Positions 63,860-64,000 of a stretch of DNA of 64,000 nt are shown here, piece by piece. The position numbers were made by a program, and so were the translations under genes. The notes beneath the pieces are model-generated. The model was not told the origin of the DNA. It saw nothing but the letters and a program-made list of their open reading frames with translations, and searched no databases. Numbering within the stretch: the stretch's first letter is position 1; the number at the start of each line of letters is the position of its first letter. This DNA comes from Desulfuromusa sp. (GTDB lineage Bacteria > Desulfobacterota > Desulfuromonadia > Desulfuromonadales > Geopsychrobacteraceae): assembly GCA_016744675.1 (NCBI GenBank), contig JADGDX010000006.1, positions 41,316-105,315 of the forward strand. Direction: 5' to 3'.

Positions 63860-64000
63860 TTTTATTTAATAATCGGTGTTCACTGGGAAAAGGTCCCCGC
63901 ATAAATAAAATATTTTACCGAGGTAAAAATATATACGATTTATATTTGTCTAATTAGTCTTTTGATTTCGGTACTTTAAGGTTTTATGTGGAATCTCTTT
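63860..64000. other. AT-rich 3' intergenic region with a small dyad
   Basis: No gene is seen before the window edge. TTTTACC-GA-GGTAAAA (63913-63928) is a 7-bp perfect dyad that could be an operator for a gene outside the window. Confidence 0.35.

Noticed and set aside
1..64000. CRISPR arrays, tRNA or rRNA genes, prophage
   Set aside because: No regularly spaced repeats, cloverleaf-like sequence, rRNA segments or phage structural genes were seen by eye on either strand.

Overview
The window looks like the chromosome of a Gram-negative anaerobe of the Desulfuromonadales (Geobacter/Desulfuromusa/Pelobacter type). The basis is gene content: HrcA/CIRCE heat-shock control, a sodium-pumping NADH:quinone oxidoreductase, reverse rubrerythrin, sigma-54 two-component regulation, TRAP transport, outer-membrane biogenesis genes (SurA, LapA, DegP) and a Geobacter-like cyclic-dinucleotide riboswitch. 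No rRNA, tRNA, CRISPR array or prophage was seen. The genus assignment is inference.

Layout. 1-5200: end of an exported helical protein, then the heat-shock operon hrcA-grpE-dnaK-dnaJ (minus strand) with a perfect CIRCE operator and a terminator between dnaK and dnaJ. 5.2-14.1 kb: hemW, then nqrM, apbE, a ferritin-like gene and nqrFEDCBA (all minus strand; nqrA is promoter-proximal); the two flavin sites that ApbE would modify are visible in NqrB and NqrC. 14.5-29 kb: nitrilase-type amidase, trxB, comM with a secreted ATP-dependent DNA ligase, a DUF255 thioredoxin-domain protein, reverse rubrerythrin, a pabC-like/RluA-type/DUF945 cluster, a RelA/SpoT-TPR fusion, an SDR and a LapA-like protein. 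29-34 kb: an envelope-stress module of sensor kinase, NtrC-type activator, receiver-only regulator and DegP protease, with a perfect-consensus sigma-54 promoter and two enhancer-like dyads between the activator and the receiver-degP pair. 34-39.2 kb: tatBC, nadA, three poorly characterised genes and a RAYT-like mobile element with 26-bp inverted ends. 39.2-50.7 kb: mfd, two periplasmic peptidyl-prolyl isomerases, an Old-Yellow-Enzyme homologue, pdxA, uvrA and a PEGA lipoprotein. 50.7-55.5 kb: a TRAP transporter (dctPQM) with a second, paralogous binding-protein gene; an IS200-type element lies between them. 55.6-63.9 kb: DsbC-like protein, U32 peptidase-family protein, then a signalling cluster: riboswitch with terminator, degenerate receiver, DUF4019 protein, pentapeptide-repeat potassium-channel fusion, HDOD protein, GGDEF diguanylate cyclase and a 2-hydroxyacid dehydrogenase.

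The most notable item is the riboswitch at about 58,940-59,111. It is a GEMM-I aptamer with A where c-di-GMP aptamers normally have the ligand-reading G20, the change described for 3',3'-cGAMP riboswitches of Geobacter. Its expression platform can be read base by base: P1, antiterminator and terminator are mutually exclusive. About 3 kb downstream is a GGDEF protein with Asn, rather than the usual Asp, at a base-recognition position. The second is the sigma-54 module, which predicts that a membrane sensor directly controls DegP synthesis.
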